Shown: piece by piece, positions 43,562-51,043 of the stretch | Layout of the letters: each line of letters opens with the position of its first letter | How positions within the stretch are numbered: position 1 is the stretch's first letter | From: an uncultured Lachnospiraceae bacterium | GTDB lineage: Bacteria; Bacillota; Clostridia; Lachnospirales; Lachnospiraceae | NCBI GenBank assembly: GCA_947567595.1 | Contig: CANOMQ010000011.1 | Location: forward strand, 43,741 to 107,740 | Direction of reading: 5' to 3' | Length of the DNA stretch: 64,000 nucleotides | The notes under the pieces: generated by a model | The model's input: the letters and a program-made list of their open reading frames with translations, nothing else | What the model was told of the DNA's origin: nothing | Database searches by the model: none | Translations under genes and position numbers: made by a program

Positions 43562-44692
43562 GTGGAACAGTTAAAATATTTTGTATTCAACAAAAAACGG
43601 GACTATGAATTTGGGTACCGCAAGGACATCAGAATAACAGAGCGGGGGCTTGCCTTGGAGGAGGGTGTTTCGGAAAACGGCGTATTCATTTCCCGACTGC
43701 TTGACAGCGGGGAGGAAGGGAACCAGTGGCACCGGGCAGTCATACAAAGCAAGGGCTACGGCGATGATTCGGTTCGCTTTTCCTTCTACTGTAGTGACAA
43801 GGCAGAGGTTGTCGTGGACGATAAAATCTGTCGCTGGGAGGAGGTCATTAGAAGCGGTGACATTTCCTTCGAGAAAAAACATCAGCTTATGGAGCCATAT
43901 TTGGTTCACGTTGTACAAAATCCCGAGGACATTCTGCTCTATCACGCCAAGGGGAGATATTTGTGGCTCGAAATCCAGCTATTTTGTCAGGCGGGGTTTC
44001 TGCCGGAAATCCATCACATGAAGATTTACGCGGGAAACAGGAGCTTTGTCTCGTATCTTCCGATGATTTATCAGACGGGCGGCAGAGAGGATTTTTTGGG
44101 AAGATTTCTTGGAATGTTTGAGAGCATTTATCAGGATTTCGACGAGCGGATTGAAAACTCCACAAAGCAGATAGACCCGATGGCGGCTAAGCCGGAATTT
44201 TTGGACTGGCTGGCGCAGTGGGTGGGCATTACCAATGCGCATTTGTGGCAGGAGGACAGACTGCGGCTTCTGCTTGAGGGCATTGTCAAGAAAAACCTCA
44301 TTCGGGGCACGCGGGAATACGTGGAGCACATGATTGCCACCTTCACGGGAGAACACCCGTTCATTATAGAGTATGGGGAAGTGGAAGCATACCGGGGAAA
44401 TGAAAAGGCATATCAAAGCCTCACACAGTCGTATGCACATGGTCCATATGAGGTCAATGTGCTTGTGCGGGAGCAGGCGGCGCCCTCCCTTCGGGAACAA
44501 CATGCTTTGAAGAAAATGATAGAGGATATGAAGCCGGCACACATTCGTATGCACTTGATTATACTGCGGCCGGGTATCTATTTAGGACAAAATGTGTATG
44601 TAGGAGTAAACAGCACGCTGGTGGCATACGAACGTGCGAACTTGAACGGTGTAGCCGCAATTCCGTCTATGGTAGGGATGGCGATAAAGTAG
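43562..44692 (+). CDS. Phage tail protein I-like baseplate component
   Basis: A 376-residue protein whose C-terminal two thirds match the tail protein I family: Y-L-P-M-I-Y-Q, then F-L-G-R-F-L-G-M-F-E-S-I-Y-Q-D-F-D, F-L-D-W-L-A-Q-W-V-G and R-L-L-L-E-G-I-V-K-K-N-L-I-R-G-T. This family sits at the outer edge of the baseplate and carries fibres. The start is GTG at 43562 with a modest GGGGCGA site. Confidence 0.9.
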   Translation: MEQLKYFVFNKKRDYEFGYRKDIRITERGLALEEGVSENGVFISRLLDSGEEGNQWHRAVIQSKGYGDDSVRFSFYCSDKAEVVVDDKICRWEEVIRSGDISFEKKHQLMEPYLVHVVQNPEDILLYHAKGRYLWLEIQLFCQAGFLPEIHHMKIYAGNRSFVSYLPMIYQTGGREDFLGRFLGMFESIYQDFDERIENSTKQIDPMAAKPEFLDWLAQWVGITNAHLWQEDRLRLLLEGIVKKNLIRGTREYVEHMIATFTGEHPFIIEYGEVEAYRGNEKAYQSLTQSYAHGPYEVNVLVREQAAPSLREQHALKKMIEDMKPAHIRMHLIILRPGIYLGQNVYVGVNSTLVAYERANLNGVAAIPSMVGMAIK

Positions 44693-44707
44693 AGGAGGAA
44701 AAGGAAG

Positions 44708-46435
44708 ATGAAGAATTTGAAAAGCTTTCCGTTTGAGAGAAACCGGTATTTTTATGGGAAGCTGCTGTCTGTAGAAGATTTTGAGACGGAGCAGAAATAT
44801 TTTAACGACAAGCGCAGAACCATTAATCGTTTTCTTTTTGGTTCCGGCGTCGTCTGCGGGCTTGGCGTTGTGGAGGTCGATGATGAGAGTATCTCCGTGG
44901 AGCGGGGACTTGCCTTGGACTTTGCAGGGCGCGAAATCGTGCTTGACGAGCCGGCGGTGCGCAAAATTACAGAGCTTGAGGGCTACGGAGCCGGACAGGA
45001 CGCGGGATTTTATTATCTCTGCCTTGAGTATCAGGAAGAAGCGACCGAGCTCATGCATAACGTGACAGGGGCTGCGGGACGAAACAGCAGTGAATTTAAT
45101 AAGTATAAGGAGGGCTACCGCCTGTTTGTGACGCAGGAGGAGCCGGAGCGCGAAATTTTCTCCCCGGCGCGGCTGTATGAGGAGCGCAAGGTCGTTTATC
45201 AGGGACAGGAGATTAAGATTGTCCAAACGCTGCCTAAATTCTTGGAGATGGGAAAGGATACGGCGTTGGCGGTTGAGATTACCTATACGGGACAGCAGCA
45301 GTTCTCCTTGGAGTATGAGCTGGAATTATCGTTTCTTACAAACGGGGAAGGCAATCGGGTGCGGGTTTCGTTCCAAAAGAGTGAGCCGGGAAAGGGAGGC
45401 GTTTACCAACTGGAAATTCCGCTCAAGACAGCATGTGTCTCAAATGTACAGGCGCAGGCGGTCTTGGTAGAGGACAGCTTCCGGCTTGAGATTGGGGGAC
45501 GCTCCTACCATGACGTGAATCCCTGTATCAGTCAGGCGTCCGTCAATGAGTCAGATGACTATGAGGCGTTACAGACGCAGTATTATAAAACAGCGATGGA
45601 TTATATTGTTGGCAATACCTTTCATCAGGGCATTTACCTTGCAAAGATTTATGTAGTGTGTGCCGGAAATGTCTGCCTGATTGAACGGATTGAGCCGCTG
45701 CCGTTTGACCAAAAAATCATGCATACAGAGATTTCCGCGGCTGTTATCCAAAAACTTGTCGAGGATGTGAAAAAGCTAAAGGAAGCAAAACAACTGGAAA
45801 ATGACATACAAAAAGAAAAGGAACGGGAAAAACCGCTTCGGGCTTCCTATGGGGAAATCATTATGGAAGTCGGGCATATGCGTCCGGGCGAGGTGATTTA
45901 TTCCGATGAAATTGTACACGGCTTGGGCTTTGGTCCCGTGACCGTTGAGCTTGGCTATGAGGTGGAACAGGGCTTTGCAGGCGACGCGCAGATTATCTAT
46001 GGCGATACCTCCCTGTTTCAGGGGCAGAACGGCTTTGCGGCAACGCTTGGCGCGCGCGTCCTGCCTGCGGAGGGAACCTTTGAGATTGCGCTAAAAATCC
46101 TCAAGAACAACAACGCAAAACAGGTGCGGGTACACTGGACCGTTCTGCGCAATGAGGTACGCAGACCGGAGTCCGTGAAGAAGAAGCGCATTTTCATACA
46201 GCCGGATAACCCGAATGTCTTTGTGGGCGACAGCATGGTATTTACGGCAGTTTTGGAGGGCTTTACGGACGACAGGTTAAAATGGCAGGTGAAGGACCGC
46301 GACGGCGGAATGATTGATAAAAACGGGAAGTATACGGCGCCGGAGACGGAGGGGATTTTCCGGATTACCGTATCGAGCGTGGCATATCCCGAGGTGCAGG
46401 CTTCCACGTTTGTGGTAGTGCGCGAGAAAGAGTGA
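44708..46435 (+). CDS. Fibre-like outer baseplate protein with C-terminal Ig-like domain
   Basis: A 575-residue protein. The N-terminus (F-P-F-E-R-N-R-Y-F-Y-G-K-L-L, then F-G-S-G-V-V-C-G-L-G-V-V) recurs in contractile-system clusters next to tail-I genes. The middle is beta-rich, with a short coiled coil (about 345-380). The last 85 residues resemble a bacterial Ig-like (Big_2) fold (I-Q-P-D-N-P-N-V-F-V-G-D-S, then G-K-Y-T-A-P). An adhesion or fibre role is inferred from the Ig domain and position. GAGGAGGAAAAGG is a strong ribosome site. Confidence 0.75.
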   Translation: MKNLKSFPFERNRYFYGKLLSVEDFETEQKYFNDKRRTINRFLFGSGVVCGLGVVEVDDESISVERGLALDFAGREIVLDEPAVRKITELEGYGAGQDAGFYYLCLEYQEEATELMHNVTGAAGRNSSEFNKYKEGYRLFVTQEEPEREIFSPARLYEERKVVYQGQEIKIVQTLPKFLEMGKDTALAVEITYTGQQQFSLEYELELSFLTNGEGNRVRVSFQKSEPGKGGVYQLEIPLKTACVSNVQAQAVLVEDSFRLEIGGRSYHDVNPCISQASVNESDDYEALQTQYYKTAMDYIVGNTFHQGIYLAKIYVVCAGNVCLIERIEPLPFDQKIMHTEISAAVIQKLVEDVKKLKEAKQLENDIQKEKEREKPLRASYGEIIMEVGHMRPGEVIYSDEIVHGLGFGPVTVELGYEVEQGFAGDAQIIYGDTSLFQGQNGFAATLGARVLPAEGTFEIALKILKNNNAKQVRVHWTVLRNEVRRPESVKKKRIFIQPDNPNVFVGDSMVFTAVLEGFTDDRLKWQVKDRDGGMIDKNGKYTAPETEGIFRITVSSVAYPEVQASTFVVVREKE

Positions 46436-46442
46436 GGCATAT

Positions 46443-47315
46443 ATGGTAATTAAGTTTCAGAACAGTCAGTATGAGTTGATTTCAAAAATCAAATCCACAG
46501 GCTCCGGGGCAATTGAACTGTATGCCGCGTCAGATGTCGGCGGGGAGGGTGTGAAATACACCATTGCCAGTGTCAGCGACATGGAGCTTGCAAGGAAGCT
46601 GGTGCCTGTCACGACCAAGGCGAATATCAGCTATTCGTTTAAGGACTTACATGCAAGCTTTAATGCGGACGGCAGGTATTATGTGGTGTTCAGCCATGCC
46701 AGCGGGAGGACGCTGCAGCAGGTGATTGAGCGGGAGAACTGCAACCTGCAGGAACGTTTGCTGTTACTGAAAAATATATTTTCACAGATTTTCCTGCTCA
46801 ATATGCCGGAATGCTTCCTTTACGAAATTCTTCGGAAGGATAATATTATAGTGGGCGACGATTTGAGCGTCCGGTTCAACTATTTCTTTACCGAGGTGGA
46901 TTATTACTGGAAGGTTCAGGAGAAGGACTGTATCAGCCGTATCAGCGGAATGGTGCAGGAGCTGTTTGCCAAGGAGCGGGAACAGAAAAGCTCCAAGGAG
47001 CTGATGAAATTTTCCAAGGATTTGGAAGAGGGGCGCTTTGCCTATATGTGGGACTGTTATGTTGCCTATGACAATATTTATGAGACCGTGCTGACAAAGA
47101 GCGAACGCAAGGAGATTGAGCCAAGGCGCTTTTGGTGGCGCGCGTGGGAAAAGCTCAAGCAGATTTTCCCCAAAATTCGGGCAGCCCTTGCAGCGGCGTT
47201 AATTATATCCGCGGCACTCTATTTATTGTTTACGCTGCCCAATCCGGCGCTGTCCGATAACGGGATTACCTTTTCACAGATTGGGACACTGGAGATAGAA
47301 AAGCAGGCGAAATAA
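46443..47315 (+). CDS. Kinase-like (EssB-type) single-pass membrane protein
   Basis: A 290-residue protein. Residues 1-225 read like a degenerate protein-kinase-like fold (N-terminal beta lobe, then S-G-R-T-L-Q-Q-V-I, then helices, then D-N-I-I-V-G-D-D-L-S-V-R-F-N in place of a catalytic loop and DFG) with no catalytic H-R-D or Lys I can identify. A single membrane helix follows (about 248-266) and a short external tail. This resembles EssB of type VII secretion in architecture, not necessarily in ancestry. Its place inside the structural operon, next to the membrane MORN protein, suggests an envelope anchor. Confidence 0.65.
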   Translation: MVIKFQNSQYELISKIKSTGSGAIELYAASDVGGEGVKYTIASVSDMELARKLVPVTTKANISYSFKDLHASFNADGRYYVVFSHASGRTLQQVIERENCNLQERLLLLKNIFSQIFLLNMPECFLYEILRKDNIIVGDDLSVRFNYFFTEVDYYWKVQEKDCISRISGMVQELFAKEREQKSSKELMKFSKDLEEGRFAYMWDCYVAYDNIYETVLTKSERKEIEPRRFWWRAWEKLKQIFPKIRAALAAALIISAALYLLFTLPNPALSDNGITFSQIGTLEIEKQAK

Positions 47316-47345
47316 GAACGAAGGCTTTGATTGGAGGGATGAAGT

Positions 47346-49262
47346 ATGCCGGGCGGGTTTATCGGACGTACAGCGAGAAAACTGTCGCATATTTTAATGG
47401 CACCGGTTCAGGTGGCAACTCGTAAAATAAAGAGGATGATTAGTCCGGAGTCTTTTTCTTCCAAGGTTTTAAGTGATGTCCGTAAAGGGATTAACCAAAG
47501 AAAAAAGAAAAAGGAACGGACCATTGAGGATTACTTTTCGCTGGGGCGCTATTATGTGCTCAAAAGAACGGTTTACGGCGTGACGGCTTTGGTGATTGTC
47601 GTTCCGGTTCTGTATGTCAAGCTGCTGCACCCCATTCTCGTATCACATTTTTTTACGAAAACGATGGTGGTGAATGCGCCTGAAATGGTCGGCTATTCCG
47701 GCGATGTGGAGCTTTTGTCCGGGTATGACGGGACGTTGATTTTTAAGGGAACGATGGAGGACGGTAGGATTAACGGAAAAGGGCAGCTCTACACCTATGA
47801 GGGTGCGCTGCTTTATGAAGGCAATTTTGAGATGGAGGCTTATTCGGGCGAAGGAGAGCTTTATTATAAAAATTCTCCCCAGCTTTGCTATAAAGGGACA
47901 TTTTTGTTAAACCAGTATGATGGTCAGGGGTGTCTTTATGATGAGGAGGGTCATCTAATTTATCAGGGCGCGTTCAAGAACGGTCTGTATGAGGGAACGG
48001 GTACCCTGTATTTTGAGAACGGAGAGGAACAGTACGTGGGAACCTTTGCCAGCGGAAAGCCGGAGGGAAAGGGAACGCTCTACGACGAAGCGGGAGCCAA
48101 GCTTGCGCAGGGAACCTTTGAGAACGGGGAGCCGACCTTATTGGAAGTTGTGCGTACAGATGAAGAGGGAAATATCCTGTATGAGGGAACCGTCAATGCA
48201 GCGGGCGTGTATGAGGGAGAGGGCACGCTCTATGAAGAAGGGGAGCCGGTATATCAGGGCAGCTTTGCGGGCGGACAAAAAGAAGGAGCAGGAATTGCGT
48301 TTGACAGGAAAAAGCGCACTATATATGAGGGCAGTTTTGCAGGCGGAAAGAAAGAGGGAGATGGGAAGCTTTACAGAGCCAATTTAACCGCGAGAGGCAA
48401 TTTGCAGGAAATGAAGGGTGATTTAATCTATGAAGGCGGCTTTGTGGGCGGAGAAAAAGAAGGTGCCGGAATCGAATATGGTTCGGGTGGCAGTATTCTC
48501 TATGACGGTGGATTTGCCGCGGGGAAATACGAAGGTGATGGGAAAAAATATCAATATGGCGTCTTAGTGTATGAAGGCGGCTTTGTTCAGAATATCTATG
48601 AAGGTGACGGCAAGCTCTATGAAGATGGGCTTCTGGTGTATGAAGGCGGATTTGTGAAGGGCGAGAAGGAAGGCGCCGGAAAGGCTTATAATGAGAGCGG
48701 CATTCTTGTCTATGAGGGCGAATTTAAGGCAGGCATATACAATGGGGAAGGCACGCTGTATGACCCTCTTACGGAGGTTGCGATTTATGAGGGCGGCTTT
48801 GAGGGCGGCATTTATCAGGGAGCAGGAAAGCTCACGGACGCCAATACGGAAATTCTTATCTATGATGGGGGCTTTTATAAGGGCAACTTTGACGGACAGG
48901 GAAAGCTGTACCATGCCGCGACCGGAAACCTGATTTATGACGGCGGGTTTTTGAAAGGCGTGTATTATGGCACCGGAACCTTGTGGGACGAAAACGGAAA
49001 CATGCTTTATCAGGGAAACTTTATCAATGGAATGTACAACGGGCTGGGCACACGCTTTGAAATCGCGACCGGAAATGTTTTGGAAACAGGTCAGTTTAAA
49101 AACGGCGTGCTGGTGCAGGAGCCAGTGCCCGAGCCGGAGCCGGTACCCGAGGAGCCGTTAAGCCCTCCTGCGGAAGGGACACAGGAGGCAGTCCCGGAGG
49201 CACAGGAACAGGGAAATCCGGAGGCACAGGAACAGGAAAATACGGCAGAGGCAACCGGATGA
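47346..49262 (+). CDS. Membrane-anchored MORN-repeat protein
   Basis: A 638-residue protein. The N-terminus is basic (R-K-K-K-K-E-R) and is followed by one membrane helix (about 73-95); the charge rule places the rest outside. Residues 110-590 hold about nineteen MORN-like units of the form Y-E-G-x-F-x-x-G-x-x-x-G-x-G, and the tail is Pro/Glu-rich (about 595-638). MORN arrays form long beta-ribbons that bind proteins or membranes. GGAGG stands upstream. Between the kinase-like protein and the Pvc16-like cap gene, it may form an envelope-spanning dock for the particle; this is inference. Confidence 0.85.
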   Translation: MPGGFIGRTARKLSHILMAPVQVATRKIKRMISPESFSSKVLSDVRKGINQRKKKKERTIEDYFSLGRYYVLKRTVYGVTALVIVVPVLYVKLLHPILVSHFFTKTMVVNAPEMVGYSGDVELLSGYDGTLIFKGTMEDGRINGKGQLYTYEGALLYEGNFEMEAYSGEGELYYKNSPQLCYKGTFLLNQYDGQGCLYDEEGHLIYQGAFKNGLYEGTGTLYFENGEEQYVGTFASGKPEGKGTLYDEAGAKLAQGTFENGEPTLLEVVRTDEEGNILYEGTVNAAGVYEGEGTLYEEGEPVYQGSFAGGQKEGAGIAFDRKKRTIYEGSFAGGKKEGDGKLYRANLTARGNLQEMKGDLIYEGGFVGGEKEGAGIEYGSGGSILYDGGFAAGKYEGDGKKYQYGVLVYEGGFVQNIYEGDGKLYEDGLLVYEGGFVKGEKEGAGKAYNESGILVYEGEFKAGIYNGEGTLYDPLTEVAIYEGGFEGGIYQGAGKLTDANTEILIYDGGFYKGNFDGQGKLYHAATGNLIYDGGFLKGVYYGTGTLWDENGNMLYQGNFINGMYNGLGTRFEIATGNVLETGQFKNGVLVQEPVPEPEPVPEEPLSPPAEGTQEAVPEAQEQGNPEAQEQENTAEATG

Positions 49263-49302
49263 GCGTAAGCTTCGATGATTATTTGTGGAAAGAGGAGTAC
49301 AT

Positions 49303-49896
49303 ATGTCGGACTATACCAAGATTGCAGATACGGGAAACGGAATTGTCACGCTGCTAAAGGACGCGCTTGTCCCGGAGCTTTTGAACAGCCCCGATCAGGT
49401 CGGGCTTTGCTCGCCGGAGGATCATGGGGATTTCGCGGTGGGGGTTTGGCTTTACGATGTGCGGGAGGATACCTCGATACAGGCGCATGAGATGACCAAC
49501 ATCGGGAGGAATACCCAGCGTTATCCGTCCACCTATCTGACACTTCACTATATGATTACGCTTTATCTGCAAAGTGATTTGAAATACCGCGCACCGCAGG
49601 AGCATCAGATTTTTGGCAGGATTATTCAGGCACTGCGCGATAACGCGGCGATGGACCCTGACAGCTTTACACCAGTGGAGGGGATTGAGGGCGCGACAAT
49701 CCGCATTCAGCTACAGAATTTGGAAATGGAAGAAAAGCTGCGGTTATGGACAGTGCCCAATTCGGCATACCGGACTTCGCTGTTTTATACGGCAGGACCG
49801 GTGGAAATCCGGTCTACAAGAAAGAGAACCGTAAAGAGGGTACGCGAAATCGATTACCGTTTTACGGGAAAGGAAACTGGCAAAATGGAGGGTTAG
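49303..49896 (+). CDS. Tail cap/terminator protein (DUF4255, Pvc16-like)
   Basis: A 197-residue protein with the Pvc16_N (DUF4255) pattern: an early L-L-K-D-A-L helix, G-V-W-L-Y-D-V-R-E, then L-T-L-H-Y-M-I-T and a late R-T-S-L-F-Y-T-A-G-P-V-E-I strand. In Afp/PVC the protein caps the tube and sheath at the distal end and ends assembly. The ATG at 49303 has AGAGGAG upstream; an earlier ATG at 49285 lacks a site. Confidence 0.9.
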   Translation: MSDYTKIADTGNGIVTLLKDALVPELLNSPDQVGLCSPEDHGDFAVGVWLYDVREDTSIQAHEMTNIGRNTQRYPSTYLTLHYMITLYLQSDLKYRAPQEHQIFGRIIQALRDNAAMDPDSFTPVEGIEGATIRIQLQNLEMEEKLRLWTVPNSAYRTSLFYTAGPVEIRSTRKRTVKRVREIDYRFTGKETGKMEG

Positions 49897-49897
49897 T

Positions 49898-50641
49898 ATG
49901 CTTCATGATAAAATCAAGATACAATTGTCCAAAGCGGTTCTCTTAAGAGACGCACTGACCGGGGAACCGGTGTCGTCCGGTATCCAAATTCATGCGCCTT
50001 CCGGCGTGAGAATGGAAAAAAAGAGCACAGGACACATTTTGTTTTTAAATGTGGAGACACCGGAATTTGAGATTGAGGTCAAATCGCCTGTCTATCAGAC
50101 GAGGAAGCTGCGTCTGCAAGCCGACGGGGGAGAGGCGCTTGACGACATTCCGATGTATCCGTCCCCGGCATATCCGTGGCGTGCCGGGTATACCGCAGTG
50201 AAAGGAAAGGCTGAGCCGGGGAGTACACTGTGGTTTCACTTTGAGGACGAACGAAGTGTCTGCCGCTTGGTGAAGGGCTATAAAAAGGGGGAGGGGCAAA
50301 TCTCCTTTTACATCAAAAATAAAATGGCGGGCGCGCTTTGGCATATCCGCAAAAAGAAGGAAACGCAGGGCGCTTATTTTGCCCTGAAAAATATCGTGGA
50401 GCTTTCGGAGGGGTATTGTCTGAGAGAGCCATTGGAGCGGGATTATCCGATAAAGGATACGGTGATTTATCCGGCTCAGGAGACGATTGCGGACGAAAAC
50501 GGAGCCTTTTACATGCTGCTTTCGGATTTGCCGCAGGAAAAATGTGTGCTGTATTATACCTGTGAAAAGGCAGGAGAAATGGTACAAAAGGAAATCGAGC
50601 TTGTTCGGGAAAAAGAGAATTTTATTTTGGAGGAGGGCTAA
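49898..50641 (+). CDS. Beta-rich protein of the injection-system cluster, unknown
   Basis: A 247-residue protein starting 1 bp after the cap gene. The first 90 residues look like a carboxypeptidase-regulatory or Ig-type beta fold (A-L-T-G-E-P-V-S-S-G-I-Q, then F-E-I-E-V-K-S-P-V-Y); the rest is also beta-rich. No catalytic motif, signal peptide or membrane segment is visible. Similar beta-sandwich proteins accompany DUF4255 genes in other contractile clusters, so a role near the cap or as a particle decoration is plausible. Confidence 0.6.
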   Translation: MLHDKIKIQLSKAVLLRDALTGEPVSSGIQIHAPSGVRMEKKSTGHILFLNVETPEFEIEVKSPVYQTRKLRLQADGGEALDDIPMYPSPAYPWRAGYTAVKGKAEPGSTLWFHFEDERSVCRLVKGYKKGEGQISFYIKNKMAGALWHIRKKKETQGAYFALKNIVELSEGYCLREPLERDYPIKDTVIYPAQETIADENGAFYMLLSDLPQEKCVLYYTCEKAGEMVQKEIELVREKENFILEEG

Positions 50642-50645
50642 GAAT

Positions 50646-51029
50646 ATGGGACTTTGTGTGACAGGGGGAGCGATTATGAAATGTTCCTTTGGAATGCTGC
50701 CTTCGACGCTGAATGTTCTGCCGACGGCGCAGGTGATGTCGGCAATGCCGCTCGCGTGTATTGCGGATACGATACCGTTTGTGAACATCATGCCGTTTGG
50801 CATGTGTCAGAGCATGGCAAACCCGATGGTGGCTGCTGCAACTGCCGCCGCGATGGGCGCGCTGACGCCAATGCCCTGTACTCCGGTTCCGGTGGGAACA
50901 TGGGCGCCGGGCGTGCCGCAGGTCTTGGTGGGAGGAAAACCGGCAGTGAATAACCAGTGTAAGCTGACCTGTGCCTACGGGGGAATGATACAGTTTACCG
51001 GCTCGGGCTGTCAGACTGTGCAGCTTTAA
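50646..51029 (+). CDS. PAAR-like spike tip protein (DUF4280)
   Basis: A 127-residue protein with the DUF4280 layout: C-V-T-G-G-A-I-M-K-C-S-F-G at the start, G-M-C-Q-S-M-A-N-P-M-V-A in the middle, and V-P-Q-V-L-V-G-G-K-P-A-V-N-N-Q-C-K at the end. The Cys residues may bind a metal as in PAAR tips. It sharpens the spike and may carry cargo. The gene is far from the spike gene but in the same transcription unit. Confidence 0.92.
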   Translation: MGLCVTGGAIMKCSFGMLPSTLNVLPTAQVMSAMPLACIADTIPFVNIMPFGMCQSMANPMVAAATAAAMGALTPMPCTPVPVGTWAPGVPQVLVGGKPAVNNQCKLTCAYGGMIQFTGSGCQTVQL

Positions 51030-51043
51030 GAGGAGTGCGTTTT

